64,000 bases of DNA, from NCBI RefSeq assembly GCF_900177805.1, contig NZ_FXAX01000002.1, positions 124,001 through 188,000 of the forward strand. The letters are read 5' to 3'. Made by a program: the position numbers and the translations under genes. Within the stretch, counting starts at the first letter, position 1, and every line of letters starts with the position of its first letter. Origin of the DNA: Fibrobacter sp. UWB13 (lineage in GTDB: Bacteria; Fibrobacterota; Fibrobacteria; Fibrobacterales; Fibrobacteraceae). Below are positions 62,125 to 64,000 of the stretch, one piece after another. The notes beneath the pieces were generated by a model, which searched no databases, was not told the DNA's origin, and saw nothing but the letters and a program-made list of their open reading frames with translations.

Positions 62125-62133
62125 GATAAATTT

Positions 62134-62484
62134 ATGACACTCTCTGAATTTTACAGCTCTCTCGGTGAATCATTGGACGAAGTTCTTGAAAGACTCCGCA
62201 TGGAATCTCGCGTTGCAAAGTATTTGGGACTTTTTTTGAACGATCCGAGCTTTAATGAACTCAAGACAGCCTTTGCCGGAAACAACGCCAAGACGGCATT
62301 CCGCGCAGCACACACGCTCAAAGGCGTTGCCGCCAATCTCGGACTGAACAAGCTCTCCGCATCGAGTAGCGCACTCACCGAAGACCTGCGTCCGGAAGCA
62401 TTTACCGCCAATTCTCAGGCACTCCTCGAAAAAGTCGAAGCAGACTACGTTGCAGCAGTGGCTGGAATCAAGCAATTGACCTAA
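62134..62484 (+). CDS. Hpt-domain phosphotransfer protein
   Basis: The 116-residue protein has one histidine phosphotransfer domain with AAHTLKGVAANLGL (His60 as the phospho-acceptor). Such proteins relay phosphate from a hybrid kinase's receiver to a response regulator. It shares a transcript with the HD-GYP regulator and is convergent with the hybrid kinase downstream. Confidence 0.92.
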   Translation: MTLSEFYSSLGESLDEVLERLRMESRVAKYLGLFLNDPSFNELKTAFAGNNAKTAFRAAHTLKGVAANLGLNKLSASSSALTEDLRPEAFTANSQALLEKVEADYVAAVAGIKQLT

Positions 62485-62497
62485 TTACTCAGCTTCA

Positions 62498-62529
62498 CTG
62501 GATCCTTCCGCTTTCAGCGTCAGGATGAC
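62498..62529. repeat. REP-like element
   Basis: CTGGATCC TTCCGCTTTCAGCGTCAGG ATGAC, with the inner pair CGCT/AGCG, between the convergent Hpt and kinase genes. May also end transcription. Confidence 0.65.
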
Positions 62530-62536
62530 GGAGTAG

Positions 62537-64000
62537 CTATTTCTTGAGATACTTCTTCAACGCGTCTTCGAGTTGGGCGATGACGATGGGCTTTGCCAAG
62601 TGACCATCCATGCCCGCTTCGAATGACTTGCGACGGTCTTCATCAAACGCATTTGCCGAAAGGGCAATAATCGGAATTCGCTTGTCCGGGAACATCTGGC
62701 GAATAGTACGCGTCGCCTCAAAGCCGTCCATTACCGGCATCTGGATATCCATCAAAATGCAGTCGTAGTAGTCGGGACCTTTTTCTTTTAAGCGTTCCAC
62801 TGCGATGGAACCATCTTCTGCCGATTCCACGACAACACCAGCACTTTCCAAGATATCTTTGGAAATTTCGAGATTCAGCTCGTTATCTTCGACGACTAGA
62901 ACCTTAAAGCCCTCGAACGAAACCGCTTCCTGCTCGGAATGCGCAAAGCGCACCTGTTCAACGTCTTCGGGATGTTCCTGAATGCGCATCGGGATACGGA
63001 TAGTAAACTTGGACCCTTCCCCTACCTTGCTATCCACTTCGATGGAGCCTTCCATCATATCGATAATGCGCTTGGTAATTGCAAGTCCAAGACCTGTTCC
63101 CTGCTGCTTACTGACTGTAGATGTCCGCTCACGGGAGAATTCATCAAAAAGGTGCTGCTGGTATTCGGCACTCATGCCGATTCCCGTATCCTTGATGACA
63201 ATCTGGTACAGTCCATAGCCTACCCGTTCCGACGGAATCTGGGATATATCCACCGTCACAGAACCGCCCGAAGGCGTGTACTTCACCGCATTCGAGACGA
63301 CGTTGATGACTACCTGATTCAAACGCAAGAAGTCGACATAAACATATCGATTCTGGATATCATGTTGCGCAAAATCAAAGTGAACGTTTTTCTTTTCGGC
63401 AAGGGAACGGAGCATCGGCACATAATCTTCGCTATTTTCACCCAAATTCACCGGATTCAAATCCAGTTCCACCTTGCCACTTTCAATGCGAGACATGTCC
63501 AGCACATCGTTGATTAAGGACAAAAGATGTTCACTCGAAAGTTTAGACTTATTGAGGCAATCAAGCGCTTTAGCCTTGTCATCGATATTCTTGACCGCCA
63601 TGTCGGTAAAGCCAATCATCGCATTCAGCGGCGTGCGAATGTCATGCGACATGTTGAAGAGGAAGGCGCTCTTAGCCTTGTTCGCAAGTTCCGCCTTTTC
63701 GAGATTCGCCATTTCGCGTTTTGTCTCGGCATCGACGCTATGGAAACCCGCAATCACATGGTTCTTGAAGTTTTCGTCCTTGACGAATTTAATTTGGTAG
63801 TAAATATCTTCGCCACCGACCTGCAACCTGAAGTTGACAAAGTACATGTGTTCCCGTTCCACCATGTCGAGAACTTTTGCAGGTTCTGTCGCAGCGCAGA
63901 ACGATTCGCGATCGCTCGGGTGGACTACCGTATCGACAAGCACTTCCAGACGTTTGCCGAAATTGTTGATTTTGGACCAACCCGGTACCATCTCATCAAA
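62537..64000 (-). CDS. hybrid histidine kinase, N-terminus beyond window edge
   Basis: The frame is open to the window edge (three more codons precede the ATG at 63991), so about 488 residues are visible. The visible part begins within a PAS-like domain (HPSDRESF..., IYYQIKFVKDENFKNHVIAG), then HisKA with SHDIRTPLNAMIGFTD, an ATPase domain (GIGMS, GTGLGLAITKRI) and a receiver with ILMDIQMPVMDG. It probably signals through the Hpt protein and HD-GYP regulator next to it. Confidence 0.9.
   Translation of the reverse strand, partial: FDEMVPGWSKINNFGKRLEVLVDTVVHPSDRESFCAATEPAKVLDMVEREHMYFVNFRLQVGGEDIYYQIKFVKDENFKNHVIAGFHSVDAETKREMANLEKAELANKAKSAFLFNMSHDIRTPLNAMIGFTDMAVKNIDDKAKALDCLNKSKLSSEHLLSLINDVLDMSRIESGKVELDLNPVNLGENSEDYVPMLRSLAEKKNVHFDFAQHDIQNRYVYVDFLRLNQVVINVVSNAVKYTPSGGSVTVDISQIPSERVGYGLYQIVIKDTGIGMSAEYQQHLFDEFSRERTSTVSKQQGTGLGLAITKRIIDMMEGSIEVDSKVGEGSKFTIRIPMRIQEHPEDVEQVRFAHSEQEAVSFEGFKVLVVEDNELNLEISKDILESAGVVVESAEDGSIAVERLKEKGPDYYDCILMDIQMPVMDGFEATRTIRQMFPDKRIPIIALSANAFDEDRRKSFEAGMDGHLAKPIVIAQLEDALKKYLKK

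Noticed and set aside
1-64000. CRISPR array, tRNA, rRNA, tmRNA or prophage
   Set aside because: No regularly spaced repeats, no tRNA-type TTCGA arms in a cloverleaf context, no rRNA words, and no phage structural genes or integrase were seen.

Overview
The window looks like a chromosomal segment of a Fibrobacter species (F. succinogenes or a close relative). The lineage call rests on several things read in the sequence: proteins with the Fibrobacter succinogenes major paralogous (FISUMP) domain at 6025-6741 and, more divergent, at 24144-25043; a phosphotransferase-like protein resembling a family I recall as a Fibrobacter paralogous family (12501-13376); lipoproteins with poly-serine linkers after the lipobox; a secreted GH8 glucanase and a CE4-type deacetylase, each with a Fibrobacter-like C-terminal module; and AT-rich intergenic DNA between moderately GC-rich genes. 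No rRNA, tRNA or CRISPR array was found.

Layout. 1-8317: an edge-truncated lipoprotein, pyrH, a secreted M6 metalloprotease, an exported HAD phosphatase, small ORFs and a three-gene operon with a FISUMP protein. 8318-8740: gene-free, with REP-like palindromes. 8741-14691: etfB-etfA-acyl-CoA dehydrogenase operon, then a kinase-like/GNAT pair and a DUF4230 protein. 14774-17574: a lipoprotein, then tsf and rpsB (translation). 17887-28149: an accessory stretch with a BspA/DUF285 repeat protein, two paralogous sigma-70-like regulators with matching leaders (one frameshifted), an IS200-type element, a probable structured RNA, and a DUF4258/CopG-type toxin-antitoxin pair.

29352-41940 is a defence island, all on the minus strand: Z1-domain ATPase, DUF4420 PD-(D/E)XK protein, type III Mod and Res in one tight operon, then an HNH nuclease and a coiled-coil SF1 helicase that may be transcribed separately. 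Mod would protect host DNA. Res and the accessory nucleases and ATPases would act on unmodified DNA. The fusion of a Z1/DUF4420 pair to a type III R-M operon is the most interesting multi-gene system here.

42165-48357: a four-gene operon ending in AlkD-like and alpha/beta-hydrolase genes, then lipoproteins, a zinc-ribbon protein and two genes broken at homopolymer runs. A short coding remnant resembling the IleS C-terminus, followed by a copy of the ileS terminator, lies about 1 kb beyond ileS (48358-51543). 51544-51782 holds tandem blocks with variable palindromes; related blocks occur at 47120-47240. 51783-64000: an outer-membrane-type lipoprotein, a sugar porter, a CE4 deacetylase, a GH8 glucanase, and a signalling cluster (SBP-hybrid kinase, REC-HD-GYP, Hpt, and an edge-truncated PAS-hybrid kinase). 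These last genes fit a cellulolytic organism that senses and degrades polysaccharide.
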